A stretch of 64,000 bases of DNA from Kurthia sibirica (GCF_003143975.1 NZ_QFVR01000017.1:1-64000); one strand, 5' to 3'; positions 8,060 to 17,064 are shown, counted from the stretch's first letter. Made by a program: numbers and translations. Notes: generated from the sequence alone by a model not told the origin.

Positions 8060-8819
8060 GCTTTTAACAGAAGGTTATAAAAAGGATGAGTTACTCTATA
8101 TAGCATTTAAAAATGGTGAGGTAACAGACGATTTATTTTTCTCAGAAGAAACAATTGAAATTGAGGAAGCACCAGATTTTCCAATATATATGGGTAAAGG
8201 TTCTGAAATCCAAAAGAAAGCAGATTTTCTAGCAGCATTTCAAGCTATTGCGAATGCATATGTGAATTTAGATCGTGATATTCATTTTAATGAGCGTTTC
8301 TGGCATTCGCTATTAATCACACACAAACGGGATTATATCATCGGGAAATATCCTCAAGTTTTAGAAAGCTATCGCGAGTTTTGCAATATTGTTATCAAAG
8401 ATTTTGACTGGGAAAACTATATTTATAAATGTATTTTAGCAGTTGAATATATTGAAGATGCTACAGAGTTAACGTTTTCTAAAGAGCAACATTACGAGTT
8501 AATAGTAGATAACCTAGATATATTCAATTACATTATCAAGTATTCCATTTTTAGAAATGGAGAGTTTCTAGTAAAAATCTTAACGGTTATTCATAACTTA
8601 GGAATCGGTGAACTGTTAAAAGGAAAAATAACGAATCGTCCTGATTTAGGTAAAGATGAACGTTACGGCCGACGAGTTATTTTTGAGCTTAATAAATCGT
8701 ACCCAGTATTAATGAGTCCGTTATTAGATATCAAATCTTTGCAGGAAGAGTTTATAAAGGCATTGGGGAATTATTTTGATGTGTCGGGTATTGAGTCACA
8801 AAATAAAGTAATTTTGTAA
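8049..8819 (+). CDS. DUF6339-like protein, third gene of the GHKL operon
   Basis: 256 residues, mostly helical. NERFWHSLLITHKRDYIIGKYP (about residues 78-99) and the later RNGEFL resemble the DUF6339 pattern (ERFW-LTHT..W-Y...RWP and RN), remembered from defence-type loci; the match is partial. The C-terminal segment DLGKDERYGRRVIFELNKSYPV contains conserved-looking basic residues. The start (AAAGGAG ribosome binding site) lies inside the previous gene, overlapping by 11 bases. The function is unknown; the operon suggests it works with the GHKL ATPase. Confidence 0.65.
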   Translation: MRIKLLTEGYKKDELLYIAFKNGEVTDDLFFSEETIEIEEAPDFPIYMGKGSEIQKKADFLAAFQAIANAYVNLDRDIHFNERFWHSLLITHKRDYIIGKYPQVLESYREFCNIVIKDFDWENYIYKCILAVEYIEDATELTFSKEQHYELIVDNLDIFNYIIKYSIFRNGEFLVKILTVIHNLGIGELLKGKITNRPDLGKDERYGRRVIFELNKSYPVLMSPLLDIKSLQEEFIKALGNYFDVSGIESQNKVIL

Positions 8820-8991
8820 AAATACTAAAATAAATAAATTTAACTATAAAAATTTTTTCGTTTTTTATTAAATAAATTTTGGATGTTCTGAATATGGAAA
8901 ATAGATGTAATGAAATTTCGATTGGATAGAGTAGATATAAGCTTTACAGCATTAATCATTATTTCGTAAATTTTCATTTTGAAATGCAAAT

Positions 8992-9030
8992 AGAGCAGCT
9001 AATCCCTAGGCCACAAGGATTAGCTACTCT
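8992..9030 (+). terminator. Hairpin downstream of the GHKL operon
   Basis: AGAGCAGCTAATCC pairs with GGATTAGCTACTCT with a single mismatch. The T-tract is weak. It is the first stem-loop after the operon's last stop codon (8819). Confidence 0.5.
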
Positions 9031-9093
9031 ATATAGATAATTGAAATTGGTGATGTAAATCAAAATATTTGATATGAGTAATTAAATTGCTTT

Positions 9094-9136
9094 AAGCGAT
9101 CAACGATAACAGGAGCGTTGATCGCTTTTATTTTTA
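9094..9136 (+). terminator. Strong rho-independent terminator
   Basis: AAGCGATCAACG and CGTTGATCGCTT form a 12-bp stem over a 10-base loop, followed by a T-rich tail. It faces the truncated end of the minus-strand IS3 fragment. Confidence 0.75.
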
Positions 9137-9358
9137 TAAATAGTGAATTTTAGGTGCTCCATAACGACAGTCACTTTCTGGATGTATTTCACGAATACGT
9201 TCTGTTATGTGTTGATTTTCCAGATAATATACCGAAGGTTTTATATGAGCAGCCTGATAATACCTACTCTTAGGCAACTTTAAAACGCGACACGTCATTT
9301 GAACAGGATAATGTGCTTTCTCTTCATTAATATGTTCGATAATTTCTTGATCCATCAC
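9134..9358 (-). pseudogene. IS3-family orfB, N-terminal fragment
   Basis: It reads MDQEIIEHINEEKAHYPVQM, then CRVLKLPKSRYYQAA and ESDCRYGAPKIHYL, ending at the deletion point. This is the HTH_21 leader of an IS3 transposase; the whole rve catalytic domain is gone. It overlaps orfA by four bases at SKK-stop/ATGATGG, the usual frameshift zone. Confidence 0.8.
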
Positions 9359-9624
9359 TTTTTCGAGAATATGGTCATAGCCTTTTTTAAAATTTCTACC
9401 TCTTGTTTTAAGCGTAAGTTTTCTTTCTGTCTGGCTGACATATCAGCTGTTGTAAGTGATTTTTCACCTTCAATTGAGGAATGCAATTTAATCCATTTAT
9501 AAATATTTACTTCAGTAACACCATATTCACTGGCAAGTTGATTGACGGGTGTAACGGCACGATAAAATTCTACGATTGTTTCTTTGAATTCTTGATTGTA
9601 ACATTTTTGTTTCATTACGGACAC
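9355..9624 (-). CDS. IS3-family transposase orfA
   Basis: 89 residues, intact: KCYNQEFKETIVEFYRAVTP, helix-turn-helix (LASEYGVTEVNIYKWIKLH) and a leucine-zipper tail (LRLKQEVEILKKAMTIFSKK) typical of InsE-like OrfA, which binds the IS ends. The element's outer end (around 9669, ...GGTGTCCATA) lies just upstream. Without a full orfB the copy cannot transpose. Confidence 0.85.
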   Translation of the reverse strand: MSVMKQKCYNQEFKETIVEFYRAVTPVNQLASEYGVTEVNIYKWIKLHSSIEGEKSLTTADMSARQKENLRLKQEVEILKKAMTIFSKK

Positions 9625-9679
9625 GTCCTCTCTTAATTTCTAGGATAAGGACTTAACTTCAAGGTGTCCATACAACTAT

Positions 9680-10504
9680 ACTAACTCCAGTTATATAAAT
9701 TTAAAGAAAATCTAAGAGGAAGAGAATGACCGAAAAAATTACAATTAGATTCTTCCAATGAAAAAGCTCATACAGAGCAAAATAATGCAAAAAAAGTTAT
9801 ATAACATTTATACAATTTATATCAAAAAGCCATTGAGATTTCTTGAATATTCAAGCTACATTTATAGGGAATTGATGTAAGATATACAGCATTTATCTAA
9901 ATAGAGGGAATTATCATTGGAAGAAATTGAATGGAAAAACTATTGTATAATTCCTCCAGGACAAAGGGGATTAATTAGCAATGGAAGGATTCGACTGAAA
10001 AAACTATTATCTGATTCTTCCAAGGATTTTAGCCTAATTAGAGCTTAAATTCTGAAAAAAGTTGAGAAAATATTTCATTTTTTTATTGTAAATCCTTTAT
10101 TATCAATGGTTTAAAGGCATAATTGCTTCGGCAATATGCCCCTAACCAATCGCTTACACATGCTGAAAATATTATTATTGAAGGTTGTTCATCTGAACGG
10201 GGATAGCTATGTTACAGTTTTAGAGGATTTGGTGATTTATAGGTATGATCCAATTTTCCATAATCACAATTGATGAATGTAAAAGAGCTGGTAGTCGCAA
10301 ACGCTTGTAATAACGCTAAACGAGCAGATGAAAGTAGAAAGGGCATCTATGATTATTTCAGAAGTTTTTTATCTGGTAGATATTCCTATTGCTGCTTTGT
10401 TATTATTAAAGTGGTAATTGGATTCATAGTGACTTCATAGAAATCATTTCCTTGAAAGGTTTGAATACCTGTTTTACTAGGAAAAATCATAAGTAGGTGA
10501 AAAA
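9680..10504. other. Decayed spacer with short imperfect repeats
   Basis: There is no intact gene. Three related segments of about 30 bases, each running GA(C/A)-TGAAAAAA-CTATT-TCTTCCA, occur near 9726, 9928 and 9992. Around 10,100-10,290 several frames give coding-like stretches (for example QSLTHAENIIIEGCSSE and VTVLEDLVIYRYDPI) interrupted by shifts, suggesting an eroded gene I cannot name. Confidence 0.4.
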
Positions 10505-12127
10505 ATGACAGCAATCGAAATACTATCTTTGCCGTTTAAGCAAGATCGTATTAATCAAATAAGCAATACAGATCAGTATGTAAATTACCCAGTCATATAT
10601 GTGTTAAACGGCAACAAAGAGGCTTATATCGGTGAAACCGTATATTTTAAAAATCGAATGAAAGCACATTTAAAAGCTCGTAAAAATATTGATCAAATCA
10701 ATCTCATCAAGCATGATAAATTTAATCGATCCGCAACATTTCATTTAGAAACGAAGCTTATAAATTACTTCCTAGGTGATGAAAAATATACACTGCAAAA
10801 CAAAAGTAAAACGGCTAGTGATTTTACGCACAATTATTACAACAAACCGTACTATGATCAAAAAGTATTTAAAGAACTATGGCAGAAACTATATGAACAA
10901 AAGCTTGTTAATCATGAGCTTCATACGATTGAAAACAAAGACATTTTTAAATTATCTCCTTTTAAAGAATTATCTTTAGAGCAACTGGAATTAAAAGGAA
11001 AAGTACTCGAATTTTGTGAGAAACAAATACAAGCAACTACAACTGAATATGGTAGCCTGTTAGTGATAGAAGGTGAAGCTGGTGTAGGGAAAAGCGTTGT
11101 TTTAAGTTCGATTTTTAACACGATACAGGAACGAGCTGAAGAAGCATCTTCACCATTATATAAGACAGAAAACTATTTAGTTGTAAACCATGAGGAAATG
11201 TTTAAGACGTATAAAGGAATTGCGAAGCAGGTAAAGCATCTAAAGGGTAAAAACTTTATGAAGCCAACACCATTAGTAAACACACTTCAAAAAGAGCAGA
11301 AAAAAGCGGACATTATTTTTGTAGATGAAGCTCATTTATTGTTAACAAAGCCAGATACTTATAATAATTTTCATGGAAATAATCATCTGGAGGAACTTTT
11401 AAAGCTTGCAAAAGTAGTCGTTATTATTTATGACCAAGATCAAGTACTTAAGTTGAAAAGCCTATGGGGGGCTGCTACATTAGAGCAACTAAAAAAGTTG
11501 AGCACATACCAGGAGGAATATCAGTTATCAAATCAGTTCCGTATGCAGGCAAATGATGAAGTTATTAATTGGATCAATGCATTTAAACGTAAGCAAGTGC
11601 TGCCATTGCCTCACGATGTGAACTATGAATTAAAAATTTTTGAAACGATGAAAGATATGCATGGAAAAATAAAGGCTCAAAATCATCAATTTGGATTAAG
11701 CCGTGTCGTTTCAACATTTGATTATCTACATAAAAAAGATGGTGGCACATATTATGTGAATGAATCAAATGGGGAATACAAAATACCTTGGAACACAACA
11801 AGTACGAAATACACTTGGGCTGAGAAGCCTGAAACAATTCATGAAGCTGGCTCTATTTATACAATTCAAGGGTTTGATTTAAATTACGTTGGTGTCGTGC
11901 TGGGACCTTCTGTTCAATACGATGCTGCTAAAGATGAAATCGTTATTGATACGAGTAAGTATATGGACAAAGGTGCTTATACAGGTACGGAAGGCATTAC
12001 CAATGTAAATGAAGCAAAAGAAAAAATCGTACTTAACTCCATTAATATTTTAATGAAGCGGGGTATTAAAGGGCTTTATATTTATGCAAGTGATGAAGCA
12101 TTGCGGGAGAAATTATTGTCTTATTAA
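10505..12127 (+). CDS. GIY-YIG and DUF2075 (superfamily 1 helicase-like) protein
   Basis: 540 residues. The N-terminal GIY-YIG-like fold has IYVLNG...YIGET at residues 31-45 and a downstream Arg/Glu pattern. DUF2075 ATPase motifs follow: Walker A EGEAGVGKS near 189-197, Walker B IIFVDEAH near 270-277, the motif III-like YDQDQ, QFRMQ and the C-terminal QGFDLNYVGVVLGP. DUF2075 proteins are DNA/RNA helicase-like and frequent in defence islands; here a nuclease-like domain is fused in front. It has a good start (AGTAGGTGAAAAAATG), no frameshifts, and is monocistronic. It could act with the GHKL operon or independently; the sequence cannot decide. Confidence 0.8.
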   Translation: MTAIEILSLPFKQDRINQISNTDQYVNYPVIYVLNGNKEAYIGETVYFKNRMKAHLKARKNIDQINLIKHDKFNRSATFHLETKLINYFLGDEKYTLQNKSKTASDFTHNYYNKPYYDQKVFKELWQKLYEQKLVNHELHTIENKDIFKLSPFKELSLEQLELKGKVLEFCEKQIQATTTEYGSLLVIEGEAGVGKSVVLSSIFNTIQERAEEASSPLYKTENYLVVNHEEMFKTYKGIAKQVKHLKGKNFMKPTPLVNTLQKEQKKADIIFVDEAHLLLTKPDTYNNFHGNNHLEELLKLAKVVVIIYDQDQVLKLKSLWGAATLEQLKKLSTYQEEYQLSNQFRMQANDEVINWINAFKRKQVLPLPHDVNYELKIFETMKDMHGKIKAQNHQFGLSRVVSTFDYLHKKDGGTYYVNESNGEYKIPWNTTSTKYTWAEKPETIHEAGSIYTIQGFDLNYVGVVLGPSVQYDAAKDEIVIDTSKYMDKGAYTGTEGITNVNEAKEKIVLNSINILMKRGIKGLYIYASDEALREKLLSY

Positions 12128-12294
12128 AAGTAGCGAAATTATGTGGTTGGATTAGAAGGGATTTGAGAGTTTTTGATGTGGGTGTACCTGGGAGTAGGTT
12201 CGTAAAACTAGAGGGTCAGCATTAAACTTACTTTTGCTTCGAGGTTAATTTTAAATTTTATAACTAATCACTGATATGAAAAACAGAGAGGAGA

Positions 12295-12510
12295 GTGGGT
12301 AGTGGCAACGTCCATATATTAACCGGTTTTGATGCACCCACGATTCAAACGCTGTTTGTCGATCGTAATTTAAGCTATACGAATTTAATTCAAGCATTCT
12401 CACGTACCAACCGAACGTGTCCAGGGAAAACAAAAGGGTTAATCGTAACATTTAGAAAGCCATTTACGACTTTTGAAATTTTCAAGGCCCAACTACAAAG
12501 CTTTCTATAG
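12295..12510 (+). pseudogene. Type I restriction HsdR helicase fragment
   Basis: It reads [20 protein letters not shown], then [11 protein letters not shown] and [21 protein letters not shown] and QAFSRTNR are helicase motifs V and VI of HsdR, the ATP-dependent translocase subunit of type I restriction enzymes. Only about 60 residues survive, followed by unrelated sequence. The N-terminal scrap at 4623-4849 could come from the same ancestral gene. Confidence 0.75.
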
Positions 12511-13970
12511 GCGGGTGAAAGTGTTTCACAACATGATGTAGAACCTTTTTTAATCCAAATAGATACGACTTGGACAGATTTGTTATGGCAATATGCACAG
12601 TTAGATTATGACGTAGCCTTCTATCAATTCGTAAAAACAATGTTGGCGAATCATGTAGCAAGTTTTTCAAATTCAAGTGTGCCAATTGATATTATTTTAA
12701 AGAAAAATGATTCGGCTTTGTTTGCTACTGAACTGTAGTTGGCACAGGTAAAGTCTGCTGAGTGGATGCAAGAAATGCAGCTATTTTTAAATACATTTAC
12801 GCAGCTAATTCCTTTAGCAAATAAGAAAATATTAAAGAATTATTTGAGCGTAATCTAAAAGAAAATGTAACATCTACGGAAAGAATTCAATTATATAGTG
12901 TTGTTTTATATGCTAAATATTCAACAAAATTAGATGAAGATTCTTTCAATCAGTGGCTTCGCTTTGTTCGCAATGTAACTGAAAATACGATTTATAACAA
13001 TGTGATGGAGTATCGTTCTTCAATTGTGGCGCTATATAGAATGAAAGATTATATAAATGATATCGAATCCTATTTGATTTCTGAACAGATGAAATTAGAA
13101 TGGTTTTATCAAATGTAGGTACAGCAGGAAATAAATAAAGCAAAGTTGAAAAATCTTGATTCAAATTGGAAGGCGTATATCGAACAAGCAGAAGATCATC
13201 CCTATTTTACAGGGGAAATCGGCCTTTTATTGAAGTTTGCTGGAGTTACAGATAGCCTGGATTTTGTAGCGATCAATCATCCAGAAGCACAAGTAAAATT
13301 TAAACTGTACTTCAAAAAAGCAACGCTTATTTTTTGGGAAAAAGGATTAACGATTTCGTCTACGTTGTTATCTCGTGCGTTACTTTGCTGGGGTGATTAT
13401 TTAGTGAAGATTGGACATAACTATACTTTTTCGAAAGATAGTTTCGACCGTGACTACGGATGGAAACGATATTTACGTGATGAAAACGTCATGTTCTTGA
13501 AAAATATGCTTGATAGTTTGCCGGACAACTCGGTAGAAAAGGCATTAAATACAACGATTAAAAATCATTCGATTACAGATTGGCGAAAAAACTTTATCGA
13601 TTTCCCAGAGATAATTGAGGATTATTGTGGGGATAATCGAAATATTAGGGTTTTAGAAGATGGCGTTATTTTATTGTTGAAAACGAATGCGACTAATGGC
13701 TATTGTGCAGAATATAATACGTTTGCGCTAAATCTACAATGCCAATTAAAAGATTTTGATCAATTAACTATCGAGTATATTGACTCTGTGGGTAGAGATT
13801 ATTCCACAAAGTATATATTAGTAAATGATTCATACGGGGTATCTTATAATGGACAAAACTATTTATCAGAAAAATATGAACATTTAAAAAATAAATGGTT
13901 ACATGTTGAAGACTTTGAAGACGAAGATGCGGTATTTAGTTGGCTAAAAGACTTAAACAAACAAGTTTAG
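12511..13970 (+). pseudogene. DUF262-family protein, C-terminal remnant
   Basis: Joined in frame to the HsdR fragment after TAG (12508-12510). It continues VEPFLIQIDTTWTDLLWQYA, hits TAG near 12736, shifts frame near 12835 and passes TAG at 13117, then is open to 13970. Segments such as ERIQLYSVVLYAK, WLRFVRNVTENTIYN, HPYFTGEIGLLLKFAG, LLSRALLCWGDYLVK and WRKNFIDFPEIIEDYC match the C-terminal half of long DUF262 defence proteins. The open stretch from about 13146 (274 codons) might be mistaken for a gene, but it starts mid-domain without a ribosome binding site. Confidence 0.7.
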
Positions 13971-13991
13971 ATCTCCGTAATCATAGTTTAT

Positions 13992-14067
13992 AAAACCTTA
14001 TGAATTTCTTTGTAAGAGCAATTTTGGACGGTCAAAAGGTCTTTTAAACTTTGATTTTAAAGGGTTT
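13992..14067 (+). repeat. Direct repeat copy A (att-arm-like)
   Basis: AAAACCTTATGAATTTCTTT and the following bases, including GAGCAATTTT and GGTCAAAA, match 16885-16962 in direct orientation with scattered differences. The matching copy lies just outside the right att repeat, so this may be an additional decayed integration arm inside the island. Confidence 0.55.
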
Positions 14068-14228
14068 ATAGGATGCATATGGGGAATATCCACCGTATAT
14101 CTACTAATTTTTTTGACACTATTAAAGTTATCTAAAAGAACTTTTCTTGATATTATCCCCTTTAGGTAGACAATGTTAAAAAAACTACAGTACGCTGTAG
14201 ATAAACATTTACTTAAAGGGATTTTTCT

Positions 14229-14805
14229 ATGTCTAGAACAAATAATTCATATTCAAATGAGTTGAAATTAGAGGTTGTACAAGCCTATTTAAAAGACAAT
14301 GAGCGTATGCAAAAAATGGCGGATCGTTATGAAATCCGTAATATTTCTCAAGTGAAAGCTTGGATTAAGAAATACAAAGAAGTAGGATCAATACAAGCTT
14401 TTGAACGCCTACTTATCCAGATCGTTATCACATTATCGAAGAAATGAAAAATCGCTACTCCATTACTTGGCTCACTGAAATGGCAAAAGCACAACGATCG
14501 GGTTATTATAAGTGGCTTAAAAATGGCAAGGTATCATTACATACACAAGATGATCTCCTTTTAAAGGAGCAAATTTCAACGATACATCAAACACATAAAA
14601 TGTATGGATACCCTCATATGAAAATTGCTTTACGAGATAAGGATTTCATGTAAATCATAAGAAAGTTTATCGATTAATGTCTGAGTGGAGTATTCAATCA
14701 ATTATCCGTAAAAAGCGTAGAGTTTGGGGAAATCATATATCACGTGTATTTGATAACGTTTTAGGGCGTCAATTTAAAGAGCGTGTAGATCCTTTAAACG
14801 AATAA
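14229..14805 (+). pseudogene. IS3-family transposase remnant
   Basis: The orfA-like start is MSRTNNSYSNELKLEVVQAY, then VKAWIKKYKEVGS, then a frameshift. The orfB-like piece (14444-14653) is MKNRYSITWLTEMAKAQRSG, HQTHKMYGYPHMKIAL; after a frameshift it continues VNHKKVYRLMSEWSIQS. The DDE domain is absent. A palindrome, CTACAG-TACG-CTGTAG (14186-14201), lies upstream. Confidence 0.75.
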
Positions 14806-14909
14806 ATGCTTTTTTTGAAGAAAAAAGCGGCTATGTTATCGCGAATCCAAGAGTTTGGATAGATGGTAAACAAAAGAGAATATGGAGATGGATTAAGCGC
14901 GCTGTTTAG
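14806..14909 (+). pseudogene. C-terminal scrap of an unknown protein
   Basis: An open frame without a start reads FFEEKSGYVIANPRVWIDG, then KQKRIWRWIKRAV-stop. It looks protein-like and is followed directly by a terminator; the family is not recognised. Confidence 0.3.
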
Positions 14910-14920
14910 CGTGCTTTTTT
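14896..14920 (+). terminator. Rho-independent terminator
   Basis: AGCGCGCT and AGCGTGCT pair over a four-base loop, followed by T6. Confidence 0.65.
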
Positions 14921-15103
14921 AATTTAAATAAGGATTTTATGAAAATAAGGAAATATAAACTATTATATATGATAAAATAGGCATTGTTATTTTACTTTTT
15001 AAGGAGATTATAATAGTTATTAAGTTTTATGGTGTTAGCATTCAGAGGTTTAGAAAACACTTTGATCCTACAATTAAATTAGACAAATATACCTTCTTAT
15101 AAA

Positions 15104-15378
15104 AATGAATAATGTAGATGAAATAATAATTACAGGTGAGTTTAGAAATTGCCCGGTGGAATATTCTAGTTGGAGAGATTTCAAAGGAAGAATTTTTGAA
15201 TACCTCAAAGAAGATAGTGACAATAAGGGGGTAAGTTTCAAATATAGAAAACTTATTCAAGAGGGCAAATGTTAAAATTGAAATACTAGAAAACACTAAA
15301 TTTATTAATCCAATTTATGAAGATTGTGAAAATATTAAATGCTTCTACTGTTTCAGAAACAGCCTTTGTTATGTTTGA
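15104..15378 (+). pseudogene. Broken small gene of unknown function
   Basis: It reads MNNVDEIIITGEFRNCPVEY, then WRDFKGRIFEYLKEDS and KYRKLIQ. A frameshift near 15260 is needed to continue NVKIEILENTKFINPIYEDC. The family is not recognised. Codon bias and continuity across the shift suggest recent inactivation. Confidence 0.4.
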
Positions 15379-15506
15379 AGTCGTTTGTGGTGACTTAATT
15401 CTACGAAGAAAAGGTCTTCCTTTTCTATATCTTTAGTTATTACACAAAATATTTTATACGCTCAATTATTATGTAGTAGAAAACAATTAAAAAGGAATGG
15501 TATACA

Positions 15507-16811
15507 ATGAATAATAAAGAAATATTAGAAGCAAGGTTAGATCAAATAGTTAATACATTAGAATCAGTAGAAAAAATTATTGACAATTTAGATTTTGGAA
15601 TTCCTGAAAAAGCCAGACAAATAGTTTTAAAGATGATGAAATCAGATGAAATAAATGAGATTATAACAGGTATCAAAGAAAAAAGACCACCAAGATTGGT
15701 ATTAATGGGACGTACAGGTGTTGGGAAAAGTAGCTTGATAAATGCTGTTTTTGGTAAATATTTTGCAAAAACAAGTGCGATAGAAGTAGGAACGAAAGTT
15801 TATGAAAAGTACAATTTTGAATCGAATGGTGAAGTGGTTTTTGAAATTATTGATACTCGAGGGATTAAAGAATCTATACAAGTCAAAGATACTTCAGCAG
15901 AAGACGACTTAAAAAAAGTTATAGAAGAGTTTGAACCAGATGCATTTTTATTATTAACTAATGGTGCAGATAGATCTACTTTAAAGGAAGACTCTCTTTA
16001 TTTAAAGGAGATTTACGCATATCTTGAAATTGAAGTTCCATTAGTTACTGTAATCAATAGAATTGATGATATAGAGCCATCACGAATAAAAGAGCCAGAC
16101 AGTTATACTGAGAAGAAAAAAGCTAATATAATAATTAAAGAGGAACAAGTTCGTAAAGTACTTGAAGAAGTAGGAATACATGATTCATTTATCATTCCAG
16201 TTTCATCTTATATTGAATGGAATCATGAAGAACCTGAAAAATTAAGTCCAGAAGAACAGAGTCAATTAACTATTGAATTTGATGGGCGCTATAATATCGA
16301 TACACTAGTAAATTTTTTAGAAGAGAATATGGATTTTCGGGCAGCAGTCTATCTAATGCTTACCGATAAAATTGAAATAGCGATTAAAAAAATTGCCAAT
16401 AGAATGGTGAAATCATTCTCAATGGCTAGTGCAGCAGTTGCTGTAACTCCTATACCACTTAGTGATATCACTATTTTAATACCAATTCAAATTATAGAAG
16501 TTACAATAATTGCATATTTAAACGGTGAAAAAATTAATGGGAAAATTGCTAGAGAATTCATCTTTTCTGTAGGAGGGGTCGCTGCTTTAGGTGTAGCGCT
16601 TCGCATGATTGCACAACAAGGGACCAAACTATTAAATCTTGTAGTACCAGTTTCAGGTTCGGCCATTAGCAGTGCAATAGCATATTCTGGTACATATGCT
16701 GTTGGACAGGCTGCAATAGCACATTATATAGATAGAAAAACAACTGATGAGGCAAAAGATGTTTTACAACAATCAAAAAAAGAAGCGAAGGATGAGTTTG
16801 AAGGGAAATAG
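15507..16811 (+). CDS. Era-like membrane-associated GTPase
   Basis: 434 residues. The N-terminal helical segment (1-60) is followed by a GTPase domain: G1 GRTGVGKS at 68-75, G3 DTRG at 116-119, and G4 NRID at 184-187 instead of the usual NKxD. After residue 300 come two hydrophobic stretches (ASAAVAVTPIPLSDITILIP and FSVGGVAALGVAL...VVPVSGSAISSAIAY), resembling the DUF697-type membrane region of bacterial dynamin/YcjX-like GTPases. It is probably a membrane-bound stress or defence GTPase and is monocistronic. It is the last gene before the right att-like repeat. Confidence 0.75.
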   Translation: MNNKEILEARLDQIVNTLESVEKIIDNLDFGIPEKARQIVLKMMKSDEINEIITGIKEKRPPRLVLMGRTGVGKSSLINAVFGKYFAKTSAIEVGTKVYEKYNFESNGEVVFEIIDTRGIKESIQVKDTSAEDDLKKVIEEFEPDAFLLLTNGADRSTLKEDSLYLKEIYAYLEIEVPLVTVINRIDDIEPSRIKEPDSYTEKKKANIIIKEEQVRKVLEEVGIHDSFIIPVSSYIEWNHEEPEKLSPEEQSQLTIEFDGRYNIDTLVNFLEENMDFRAAVYLMLTDKIEIAIKKIANRMVKSFSMASAAVAVTPIPLSDITILIPIQIIEVTIIAYLNGEKINGKIAREFIFSVGGVAALGVALRMIAQQGTKLLNLVVPVSGSAISSAIAYSGTYAVGQAAIAHYIDRKTTDEAKDVLQQSKKEAKDEFEGK

Positions 16812-16884
16812 TTGTCCTTATTATTTGAAGCATGTTAAGGTGATTTAAATACAATTCTAACTTAATTAGAAATATATAAATAAG

Positions 16885-16962
16885 TAAAACCTTATTAATT
16901 CCTTTGTGAGAGCAATTTTAAATGGTCAGAAAACCCTTGTAAACGTTGATATTGAAGGATTT
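16885..16962 (+). repeat. Direct repeat copy B (att-arm-like)
   Basis: It matches 13992-14067 in direct orientation (AAAACCTTAT-AATT-CTTTGT-AGAGCAATTTT and on). It lies directly in front of the right ssrA-like repeat, where an integration arm would be expected. Confidence 0.55.
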
Positions 16963-16984
16963 TGTAACTTGGTGGACTGAACAA

Positions 16985-17064
16985 CCGCCGGCTCCATAGT
17001 ACGAAATCAACTGATTTCATAGAGTGTCAAAATCCTTGATAGATAAGGATTTTGGCACTTTTTT
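16985..17064 (+). repeat. Right att-like direct repeat with ssrA-like end and terminator
   Basis: CCGCCGGCTCCATAGTACG and on matches 3593-3672 at about 73 of 80 bases, including GAAATC/GATTTC and the GTGTCAAAATCC/GGATTTTGGCAC terminator with compensating changes (C to T on one arm, G to A on the other). The stem has therefore been conserved, which argues that the hairpin matters. Confidence 0.7.

Noticed and set aside
13146-13970. Independent 274-residue gene
   Set aside because: It starts in the middle of a DUF262-type C-terminal domain that continues upstream across a TAG and a frameshift, with no ribosome binding site at the first ATG.
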